The notes beneath the pieces are model-generated. The model was not told the DNA's origin. It did not search any database and saw nothing but the letters and a program-made list of their open reading frames with translations. DNA of 26,894 nt, taken from Porphyromonadaceae bacterium UBA7042. GTDB lineage: Bacteria; Bacteroidota; Bacteroidia; Bacteroidales; Muribaculaceae. The position numbers and the translations under genes were made by a program. How positions within the stretch are numbered: position 1 is the stretch's first letter; every line of letters starts with the position of its first letter. Positions 7,554 to 14,169 of the stretch are shown piece after piece. The DNA is taken from contig DLAR01000083.1 in assembly GCA_002494015.1 (NCBI GenBank), positions 1-26,894 on the forward strand, given 5' to 3'.

Positions 7554-8723
7554 TTAGAAAATAATCTGCAGACGGGCCTCGATTGTGTTGACGTGTCGCG
7601 AGGGGGTGAGGTCGGCTACGCGGCGGTCACGGACATTGGTGTAGGAATAGCGGAGGCGTGCTATCATCCAATTGTTGATGTAGTAATTGAAAGTGCAGTT
7701 GGCATCGTTGGAGATACCGCCGTAGATTCCGGCGCGGGAGTCGGAGGCGTTTACATAATCGTAACCGAGAACCATTTCAAGTGTGCCCTTGGCCGGGGTG
7801 TCGATGCCGCCTGCCGAGTGGCTGTAGCAGTAGCGGCTGCCGATGAGCATGGTGCGGAACATTCCGTAGGCTCCGTGGGCGCGATAGTTGCGCAGGCCGT
7901 CCTTGCGGGCGACATTCATGTAGTAATACTGGGCTTCCAATGCGAAACGTCCCTTGACAAGCAGTAGCTCGGGAGTGAGTTTGAACAGTCCGCTGGCGTT
8001 GTCGATGTTGGCCGAAAGCTGTGTTACTTTGGAAACGCGCGACGGGAAATTGGCCGCGTAAAGAAACCCGGTGTGGTCATCGGCATTGGGCGACGAGTAG
8101 TTGAGCGATATGCCGGTCTGAATCACGTCGCCGTCGGCATGGCGCGGACGCCACACAAGTCGGGTCTGCGCTCCCCACGCCTGTCGTCCCATGGCGGTGG
8201 CATTGTTGGTCATCGCGGCCGCCTCGGCAAAAATCGATGTTCCGGCAAGGAATTGTCCTTTGTCATATTGCCACATGAATGCAAGCAATCGCGGGTTGGC
8301 GTTGAAAAACTCGTTGGCCGACGGTTCTTCGTAGCTTGGTTTCATTGACGAGCTTGTCTCGGAGTTCAGACCCCATTGCGGGACGAAGTAACCGGCGCGT
8401 AGAAAGTTGGCCTCGTTGATGTCATATTCAAAATATGTATCTTTCAGTCCTACCTTGCCGTAGCTGAATCCCACATCGATTTTGGCTTTGAACTTTCCGT
8501 AGGAAGCCTTGGCTCCGAGCCGGATGTCGGGTATGGCGACTCCGTTTACAAACTTTGTGTCGCCCGCCTCGGCCACGCCGTGGTTTCCGCCCAGATAGAC
8601 GGCACCGTCCATCAGGATGCGTCCTGTGGGATTTATTTTTAACTTGGGAGAGCTATCGTCGGCCGTGGCCGAAAAGGTGCATAGCATTGCTGCCGCTACG
8701 ATAGCAACGGTATAGAATTTCAT
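7554..8723 (-). CDS. Phosphate-selective porin O/P family protein
   Basis: This 389-residue outer-membrane protein starts with a signal peptide (MKFYTVAIVAAAMLCTFSATA, cleavage probably after residue 21) and ends in a beta-barrel whose last residues are EARLQIIF, with the terminal Phe needed for barrel assembly. The pattern of GRILMDGAVYLGG, RLGAKASYGKFKAKIDVGFSYGKV, and a barrel of alternating strands is that of the OprP/OprO porins used for phosphate or polyphosphate uptake. The pairing with the acid phosphatase 78 bp upstream supports that substrate, but porin selectivity cannot be read with certainty. Other anionic solutes are possible. It is likely expressed from the phosphatase transcript. 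Confidence 0.85.
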   Translation of the reverse strand: MKFYTVAIVAAAMLCTFSATADDSSPKLKINPTGRILMDGAVYLGGNHGVAEAGDTKFVNGVAIPDIRLGAKASYGKFKAKIDVGFSYGKVGLKDTYFEYDINEANFLRAGYFVPQWGLNSETSSSMKPSYEEPSANEFFNANPRLLAFMWQYDKGQFLAGTSIFAEAAAMTNNATAMGRQAWGAQTRLVWRPRHADGDVIQTGISLNYSSPNADDHTGFLYAANFPSRVSKVTQLSANIDNASGLFKLTPELLLVKGRFALEAQYYYMNVARKDGLRNYRAHGAYGMFRTMLIGSRYCYSHSAGGIDTPAKGTLEMVLGYDYVNASDSRAGIYGGISNDANCTFNYYINNWMIARLRYSYTNVRDRRVADLTPSRHVNTIEARLQIIF

Positions 8724-8757
8724 AGTCTTGTATTTTTTAGTGGAAAAGAGAGTGTGT

Positions 8758-8786
8758 ATTGTCGCGTCAAAGCGCGGTGTGACAAT
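8758..8786 (-). promoter_or_regulatory. Hairpin between acid phosphatase and porin genes
   Basis: The outer arms ATTGTC (8758-8763) and GACAAT (8781-8786) pair, with an inner GCG/CGC pairing. It lies in the 78-nt gap between the two co-directional genes and lacks a T-run, so it looks like an mRNA stability or partial-attenuation element and not a full terminator. Confidence 0.35.
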
Positions 8787-8801
8787 AAGGGGGATTGGAC
8801 G

Positions 8802-9632
8802 TCAGTCGGTAGTGGTCTTGGTGGGAACCGGGGTGCCTTTGGCTACCTTGCCCTCTTTTTTAAGGCGGCGGAATTCATCCTTGGCTTTCTTGAGCTGGGC
8901 TTGGAAAGCGGGGTCGGCATGAAGCCGGGCCACGGTGACAGCGCCAGTGATGCGTCCGGCATCCACGTCGCTCTGGTAGTGGTAACCGCAGATAACGCGG
9001 CTTTCGCCCATATCATAACCGCGTTTCAGAATTTCGTTCTGACGTTCGGGATTGATTTCGGCAAGAACAAGCGCGGTGGCCCAGCCGATTGAGGTGTGGC
9101 CCGACGGGTAAGAGCCGTTGGTCGAAAGTTCCTGCTGCTGCTCGGGGTTGCAGGTGTCTTCGTGATAAAACGAGAAGGGTCGCTGGCGGTTGTAATAATT
9201 TTTGGCCTCGCGGGTGCCAAGGTCACCGGCGTCTTCGCGCATCCCGACGACGAGACGCAGGATTTCGGGAGTTCCATCTTCGGTGATGTCAATTCCGAAA
9301 GCCTCGGAAAAAGCTTCGGGAACACCGTTGCCTTCGACGCGGGCATCGGTTACTGCGACATCGCCCCGGGGGGTGTCTCTCATTGTCTTGCCCCAGTTGT
9401 AGCGGGCTTGGTCATTGAGGAACGTGATTGACGCGCCGTCGGGGGGAGCGGGGAGAAGCAGAAAACTGTTGGGGACATCTCCTTCCTGAAGGAAGAACAC
9501 TTCGGGATTTGTGCGGTGGTCTTTGATTTTCTTGTCGGTGGCATTGTCTCCGGCTACAGCAAACATTGTGGCGGCTGACGCGATGACGGCGAAAGCGGCC
9601 ATGCGGAGGGTTGAAACGTGTAAGTTTAACAT
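8802..9632 (-). CDS. Class A nonspecific acid phosphatase, PAP2 superfamily
   Basis: The protein is a secreted, vanadium-haloperoxidase-fold acid phosphatase of the PhoN type, which releases phosphate from many organic phosphomonoesters in the periplasm. The full class A signature KX6RP-PSGH-SRX5HX3D is intact: K144, R151-P152, PSGH at 176-179, S211-R212, H218 and D222. H179 and H218 would be the acid/base and nucleophile residues. A signal peptide covers residues 1 to about 27 (start ATG at 9632; M11 is an alternative start inside it). At 276 residues it is slightly longer than most family members because of a Lys-rich C-terminal tail. It is followed by a phosphate-type porin, making a phosphate-scavenging pair. 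Its start codon lies within a potential long RNA helix. Confidence 0.93.
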   Translation of the reverse strand: MLNLHVSTLRMAAFAVIASAATMFAVAGDNATDKKIKDHRTNPEVFFLQEGDVPNSFLLLPAPPDGASITFLNDQARYNWGKTMRDTPRGDVAVTDARVEGNGVPEAFSEAFGIDITEDGTPEILRLVVGMREDAGDLGTREAKNYYNRQRPFSFYHEDTCNPEQQQELSTNGSYPSGHTSIGWATALVLAEINPERQNEILKRGYDMGESRVICGYHYQSDVDAGRITGAVTVARLHADPAFQAQLKKAKDEFRRLKKEGKVAKGTPVPTKTTTD

Positions 9633-9740
9633 AACGGTAAAAATGTTAGGTAAGAGAATAATTCAGTCATGTAGTTTAAAAAGTTACTACATATAGACAA
9701 CATCGCTTCTCCGGCTTTGTTTGCCGAAACCGTTATGTTA
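9627..9740 (-). promoter_or_regulatory. Candidate structured RNA leader covering the phosphatase start codon
   Basis: An exact 12-bp inverted repeat (TAACATAACGGT on the plus strand at 9627-9638; its complement at 9729-9740) flanks the leader. In mRNA sense the downstream arm contains the ATG. Inside it three more helices can form: CGGC/GCCG (9723-9726 with 9712-9715), GAGAA/TTCTC (9707-9711 with 9654-9658), and ATGTAGT/ACTACAT (9686-9692 with 9669-9675) nested in the former. Together they make a three-way-junction-like fold. It fills the 122-nt gap after lptD; no clear promoter was found there. It is not recognised as a known riboswitch class. Confidence 0.45.
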
Positions 9741-9754
9741 TAAAACAATATTTG

Positions 9755-12640
9755 TCAATACCACGTCACTCCGTTGCGGATTGACGAGCGCTTGTCATAC
9801 TTGAGGTCGCTCAGCAGTGACGATTTTACCGAGATGTGGAAGTTGTAGCTCTTGTAGGGGCCAACCGGGACGAAGCTCGCCCTCATGGTGAAGCAGTGGA
9901 GGTCGCGCGAGATGTTGCAGTTCATGTAGGCGAGCTTGTGGGTGTCAAAGTTATAGCTTGCCGAGAAACCGAAATTCCAGTTGGCGGTCGGGCGTATGTT
10001 GCCTGAGAAACTGAGATTCTGCGTTATCTTCCCGTCATATTCCATTTTTTTCTTGTTGAATGAGCCGTAGCCGTAGCTGACCGAATAGTTTACGGTCAGG
10101 CTCCACGGGACTTCCCATTTCATGTAGCCGTCCTGTCCGAGCTGCATTTGGTCGTCTTCTTTTTTATCGTTGGGCGAGCGATAGTCCGAGGTGTCCTCGG
10201 CAAATTCCTGATCCTCGGTCTGATTGTTTTTCTTTTTCTTGTCGTTCTTGTCGCCACCGCGCTTGAAGGTGTTGTTGTTGAAGGTGTAACTGAACGATGT
10301 GCCGGTGCTTGACAGGCGGCCAATGCCTTTGCCCGCTTTCCATCGCGGCACGTTGACGCGCACCGGGTTCCCGGCGGCGTTGAGCTGGTAGGTGTACACG
10401 TCCCATGTTGCCGACAGGTTGAGGTTGAAGTTCTTGACCAGTCGCAGCAATATGGATGTGTTGATGTTGCTCCAGTTCATCGAGTCGGCGGCGAAATTAT
10501 AGCTTTGCGACACGGTGAAATTCTCAATCAGTGACACTTTTTTCTCCCCGATAGAGTCGTTGTCGCTCTTTACTTTCATCTCAAGATTGTTGGCGAGCGA
10601 GACGCTGACCGACCCGTTGCGTCCTTGTTCCGGGACACCGAAAAGGCTGTTGGGGAAGTAGGAATAGGTGCGGGTCTGCATCTGACCCTGCGCGTCGGGG
10701 TAGTCGTAGTGGCCGTAATATCCGAAGAAACTCGACCCGAAGTCGGGCGAAGCGTTAAATGATACAGTCGGGGTCAGGACGTGGCGTATCATCTTCACCT
10801 TGTCACCGAGGAAGGGGAGGGGCTGGAAGAAACCGTAGATTTTGGTGTCGAGCGACAGGGAGGTGGTGAAGTCCCACACGTTGTAGAAGTTATAGGTCGT
10901 GTCACACACTTCGGCCGACGCGTTGGGGTCCCACTGTCTTTTGACCTTGGAAGTGTACATGCGGTCGGTAAGGTTGATCGATGGTGTGAGGTTGATGTAC
11001 TTGAACAGGTTGAATGTCGCCGAGATGGGGATGCTGTGACGCATGCCGTTGCGCCAGTCTTTGATGAGGCTTTTTTGGAAGAATACGTCTTGCTTGGCAG
11101 TCAGTGAGTTGTTGAACTGTCCCGAATAGCTCAGCTTGATTTTTTCATACCATTTTTCGTCACCCACGGCGCGTTTGCGCTTGAAGGGGTAGACCTGTGA
11201 CATGGTCAGCGTGAAGTTGGGGAACGATACTGAGAGGGTTGAGTCCTGAGTGCGTTGTGAGACGTTGGCGGTAGTCGACAGTGACCATTTGGAATTGGGA
11301 AAGCGGTAGGTCATGTTGATGGTGCTGCTCTTGGTGTTCTCGGTAAAGGCGTTGCTGTAGTAGGAGTTGAGGTCGTTGCGGGTGTAGCCGCTGGTGGTAA
11401 AATTGACACTTGCCGACAGCGACATGTTGGGGTTGGCCTTAGAGTCCTGCGAGTGGCTCCAGAGAATCTGGAAGTTGGTCATTTTGGAATAGTCGGGCAT
11501 TCCTTTTTCGCCATAGATGGTTTTGAGGTAGGAGAGGTTGAAGTTGCCCGAATATTTGTAACGCTTGACGTAGGCCGAGCGGGCCTGTAGTCCCCACGAG
11601 CCTTTGGTGTAGATTTCGCCTGTCAGTGCGAGGTCCATGTTGTCGCTGATGGCGAAGTAATATCCGCCGTTGCTCAGATAGAACCCCCTCTGGTAGTCAT
11701 CGCCGAATGTCGGGAAAATTATTCCTGAGGAATATTTCTCGGAGAATGGAAAGTAGCCAAACGGCACGGCCAGCGGCAGCGGCAGTCCGGCCAGCACCAT
11801 GTAGGCCGGTCCTGATACCACGTCTTTTCCCGGGCGCACTTTGCCTTTGGTCAATTGGAGCCAGAAGTGCGGGTCTTCGTGGTTGTCACAGGTGGTGTAG
11901 CGGCCGTTTTCGGTAAAGAATGTGTTTTCGTCAATCTTTTTTGTGCGGCCGCCGGTCAGATAGCCTTCGCCCTGCTGTGTTATGACATCGATGATGTAGC
12001 CGTGGCCCGACTTGAAGTTGTAGCTCATCGACTTGGCCTCGTAGCTTGTGCCGTTGTCGTCGAATACGGGGGTGCCCTGAAGGTCGCCCACCGAGTCGGG
12101 GGTGCCGACGGCGTAGACGGTATTGTCCTTCATGTCCATTTTTATCTCGCTGGCATCGAGCTTGATAGCACCGTAGGTTACCTTGCTGTCGCCATACATG
12201 AACGCTGTGTCACGTTTCATTAGAATAAGCGAGTCTTTGGCCGAGAAATCGACGGAGTTGTCGAGGTCAACCTTGTCGCGCACGATGCGCACCCCTGTGG
12301 GAGGTGCCTCGATGCGTCGGCGGCTCAGTCGTCGGCGGTTTTCGCTGACCGGGGCGACGGCGCGGCGTCGCGTGTCGACAGAATCGGAGCCGAGGCTGTC
12401 AACAGGAATGCTGTCGGTGCCGGGAGTGTCGGGCATGAGCGACAGGGAGTCGGTAAAAATCTGCTTGATAAGCGGGGGAAAGGAGTCGGTCGGAGTTGTC
12501 GGAGAGTCGGGTGTGACAACGTCGGCCGACGGCGCGGCAAACTCGTCTCCTTCGCGGCCGGGAAGTGGGCGCGAAAACGAGGCAACCGAGATTGCGCAGC
12601 ATAGCACCAATAAGACAATATATAATTGAGAACGACTCAA
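9755..12640 (-). CDS. lptD: LPS-assembly protein LptD (Bacteroidetes type)
   Basis: LptD is the outer-membrane beta-barrel that places lipopolysaccharide in the outer leaflet, with LptE as partner. The 961-residue product has a hydrophobic signal segment (about 4-21), a Pro/Ser/Thr/Asp-rich linker (about 25-85), an OstA-like periplasmic beta-jellyroll (about 115-265, with KSMSYNFKSGHGYI and RYTTCD), then a long barrel beginning near GPAYMVLAGLPLPLAVPFGYFPF. A charged Lys/Asp loop (KNDKKKKNNQTEDQ) sits in the barrel near residue 785-820. The start is a TTG at 12640: an in-frame stop lies one codon further upstream (TGA at 12644-12646, then ATT) and no ATG precedes the signal segment. The LptD family assignment is strong; the exact start is less so. 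Confidence 0.88.
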   Translation of the reverse strand: MSRSQLYIVLLVLCCAISVASFSRPLPGREGDEFAAPSADVVTPDSPTTPTDSFPPLIKQIFTDSLSLMPDTPGTDSIPVDSLGSDSVDTRRRAVAPVSENRRRLSRRRIEAPPTGVRIVRDKVDLDNSVDFSAKDSLILMKRDTAFMYGDSKVTYGAIKLDASEIKMDMKDNTVYAVGTPDSVGDLQGTPVFDDNGTSYEAKSMSYNFKSGHGYIIDVITQQGEGYLTGGRTKKIDENTFFTENGRYTTCDNHEDPHFWLQLTKGKVRPGKDVVSGPAYMVLAGLPLPLAVPFGYFPFSEKYSSGIIFPTFGDDYQRGFYLSNGGYYFAISDNMDLALTGEIYTKGSWGLQARSAYVKRYKYSGNFNLSYLKTIYGEKGMPDYSKMTNFQILWSHSQDSKANPNMSLSASVNFTTSGYTRNDLNSYYSNAFTENTKSSTINMTYRFPNSKWSLSTTANVSQRTQDSTLSVSFPNFTLTMSQVYPFKRKRAVGDEKWYEKIKLSYSGQFNNSLTAKQDVFFQKSLIKDWRNGMRHSIPISATFNLFKYINLTPSINLTDRMYTSKVKRQWDPNASAEVCDTTYNFYNVWDFTTSLSLDTKIYGFFQPLPFLGDKVKMIRHVLTPTVSFNASPDFGSSFFGYYGHYDYPDAQGQMQTRTYSYFPNSLFGVPEQGRNGSVSVSLANNLEMKVKSDNDSIGEKKVSLIENFTVSQSYNFAADSMNWSNINTSILLRLVKNFNLNLSATWDVYTYQLNAAGNPVRVNVPRWKAGKGIGRLSSTGTSFSYTFNNNTFKRGGDKNDKKKKNNQTEDQEFAEDTSDYRSPNDKKEDDQMQLGQDGYMKWEVPWSLTVNYSVSYGYGSFNKKKMEYDGKITQNLSFSGNIRPTANWNFGFSASYNFDTHKLAYMNCNISRDLHCFTMRASFVPVGPYKSYNFHISVKSSLLSDLKYDKRSSIRNGVTWY

Positions 12641-12651
12641 AATTCAGATGT

Positions 12652-12713
12652 CGAAGTGATTTAAACTTATTGCGAAGTGATTAGGCACTTCGTCAAAATT
12701 TCTTGCAAAGATA
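12652..12713 (-). promoter_or_regulatory. lptD promoter and hairpin-bearing leader
   Basis: On the minus strand TATCTTTG (12706-12713) is a perfect -7 box; no TTG was found at normal spacing. The 60-nt leader holds CGAAGTG (plus-strand positions 12686-12692) pairing with CACTTCG (12673-12679) across a 6-nt loop, and a second CACTTCG copy at 12652-12658. The first arm can pair with either copy, so two alternative hairpins are possible. Confidence 0.5.
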
Positions 12714-12764
12714 AGGGTTATTTCTGAAATATGCCCTATTGCAAGACAATTTAACAGCGTTATG

Positions 12765-12815
12765 AAAAACCGAAGGCGGGAAGATTCATCGGATGGATTG
12801 ATTTCTTCCCGCCTT
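12765..12815 (-). terminator. Terminator of the GH43-like gene
   Basis: On the minus strand AAGGCGGGAAGA (12804-12815) pairs with TCTTCCCGCCTT (12773-12784) in a perfect 12-bp stem. The 19-nt loop has its own small CATC/GATG pairing. CGG and five T residues follow (12765-12769). Confidence 0.8.
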
Positions 12816-12840
12816 GCGGCTTTTATGGTCGATAATGAGT

Positions 12841-13881
12841 CTATTTCCCGAAGTGTTTTTCGAGTCGGTCATATTCCTCCTTGGTCAGGCGCATGAATGA
12901 GCCGTGCTGCGGGGAGTCGACACCGACGATGTCGGCGGGAGAGTGGAAATTTTTCATGTATTCGTCGGCATGGCAGATGCGGTAGTGCTTGGGCGAGGAT
13001 GAATACTCGATGTAGGCGATGCGCCATGTCGGGTCTCCCACGAGCTGGAATGCCGAGACACCTTCACACATCTTGTTGCCCTCGAAGTTGACGAAGTCCT
13101 CGGTCAACGGTTCGGGCCACGGTCCGTGCAAGGTCGGGGCGACCGATGCGAAGATGCCGCGTTGGCCGCCTTCTTTCTTTATCATCATGTGATACTTGCC
13201 GTCGGTGTCAAGATAGTTGATGTCAGCGTCGATTGTAGCGTATCCCCAGTCAAAGAGCAGGCGGGGCTTGGTCAGCGTCGTGAACGACTCGTCGGCATAG
13301 GAGTAATACATGCGGTCATATCCCTCCTCGGGGGTGTTGAGCAGCGAATAGTAGATCATGTAGCCGCCTTTATGCCCGTCGGGCCATTGATAGGCCGGGT
13401 CCCAGAATATCTGAGGGGCCCACACGCGGGAGATTGTCGAGTAGTCTTTATAGGTGTCGGGCGCGTCGGGGTCAGAGAAGATTTTCGGTCCCTCGCGGAA
13501 GTCAAACGTGGTGGATTTCCAGTTGATGAGGTCGTCGCTTGTCAGCAGGTCGATACCGTAGTTGAACCAGTGGCCCGAGCGCGCCACGCACATGTCGGTC
13601 GTCACCATCAGGTATCCCGAGCCGTCATGCTTGCGGGTGATGAACGCGTCGCGTGTGCCGCCCTCGATGCGGGCATGTTGGCGCGGACTGAAAATCGAGT
13701 CGCCGTTGTTGAGGTCGTGGAAGTTGATACCGTCGCGTGACAGCGCGTAGGCGGTCCACTCGCCGCGGTCGCTCATGTGGCAGTAGAGATAGCCATAGTC
13801 ACCTTTTTGCAGGTTTTGCGCCCCGGCAGTCGCCGAGACACCGAGCATTCCGATAAAAAGCAGTCTGGATAAAGTTTTCAT
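12841..13881 (-). CDS. Secreted GH43-like glycosidase (five-bladed beta-propeller)
   Basis: The 346-residue protein has a signal peptide (MKTLSRLLFIGMLGVSATAGA) and blade repeats typical of glycoside hydrolase family 43 and relatives, whose members mostly act on arabinose- or xylose-containing plant glycans. Candidate catalytic positions are D38 in CHMSDRGEW, the Asp of TIDADINYLDTDGKYHMM (about residue 220) and the Glu of CEGVSAF (about 274). VWAPQIFWDP near residue 153 is the familiar WAP block. Substrate is not deducible. It has its own -7 element and terminator and seems a one-gene unit rather than part of a polysaccharide utilisation locus: no SusC/SusD pair is in view. No evidence ties it to the RiPP operon upstream. 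Confidence 0.8.
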   Translation of the reverse strand: MKTLSRLLFIGMLGVSATAGAQNLQKGDYGYLYCHMSDRGEWTAYALSRDGINFHDLNNGDSIFSPRQHARIEGGTRDAFITRKHDGSGYLMVTTDMCVARSGHWFNYGIDLLTSDDLINWKSTTFDFREGPKIFSDPDAPDTYKDYSTISRVWAPQIFWDPAYQWPDGHKGGYMIYYSLLNTPEEGYDRMYYSYADESFTTLTKPRLLFDWGYATIDADINYLDTDGKYHMMIKKEGGQRGIFASVAPTLHGPWPEPLTEDFVNFEGNKMCEGVSAFQLVGDPTWRIAYIEYSSSPKHYRICHADEYMKNFHSPADIVGVDSPQHGSFMRLTKEEYDRLEKHFGK

Positions 13882-13912
13882 TTTTATTAAAAGTAAGGTT
13901 CTTTTGCTACTG

Positions 13913-13920
13913 CAAAAATA
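13913..13920 (-). promoter_or_regulatory. -7 promoter element of the GH43-like gene
   Basis: TATTTTTG followed by CAG on the minus strand fits the -7 consensus, about 30 nt before the ATG at 13881. No TTG at 19-21 nt spacing was found. It lies in the 66-bp gap after the HlyD-like stub gene. Confidence 0.45.
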
Positions 13921-13947
13921 GTTCTTTTTTATCGGTCGCCGTGTCGC

Positions 13948-14169
13948 TTATTCGGCAAAATCGGCTGAAAAATGGTCAATGATAGTCGCCGTGTGGCCTG
14001 CGATGGTGACCGGGACGGTCGCGACCGCTATCGCGGCGAGAAGGAAGAAAAGTATCAGGATGGTTGTGCCGTGGCGCAGTATCCACGAGGGGACGTCGCT
14101 GATGATGTCGCGCACTTTGGGACTGCGCAGCTCGATGCGGTCGTGGGTGGTCGGTGGTTTCTGAGTCAT
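13948..14169 (-). CDS. HlyD-like N-terminal anchor protein (short form)
   Basis: This 73-residue protein resembles the first 70 residues of Bacteroidetes HlyD-type membrane fusion proteins: a short cytoplasmic segment ending in IELRSPKVRDIISDVPSWILRHG, one membrane helix (about residues 34-52), then a single strand-like stretch (VPVTIAGHTATIID). The coiled-coil hairpin and beta-barrel domains of a full adaptor (usually 350-450 residues in total) are absent. No remnant follows the stop before the next gene. The ATG overlaps the stop of the ABC exporter gene by 4 bp (ATGA), so the two are translationally coupled. Either it is a degenerate adaptor left after deletion, or a reduced anchor working with this exporter. 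The homology call is from pattern recall only. Confidence 0.6.
   Translation of the reverse strand: MTQKPPTTHDRIELRSPKVRDIISDVPSWILRHGTTILILFFLLAAIAVATVPVTIAGHTATIIDHFSADFAE

Noticed and set aside
12841..13881. GH43-like gene as part of the RiPP operon or a polysaccharide utilisation locus
   Set aside because: It has its own -7 box and terminator, no SusC/SusD pair is nearby, and nothing links a glycosidase to the peptide genes.
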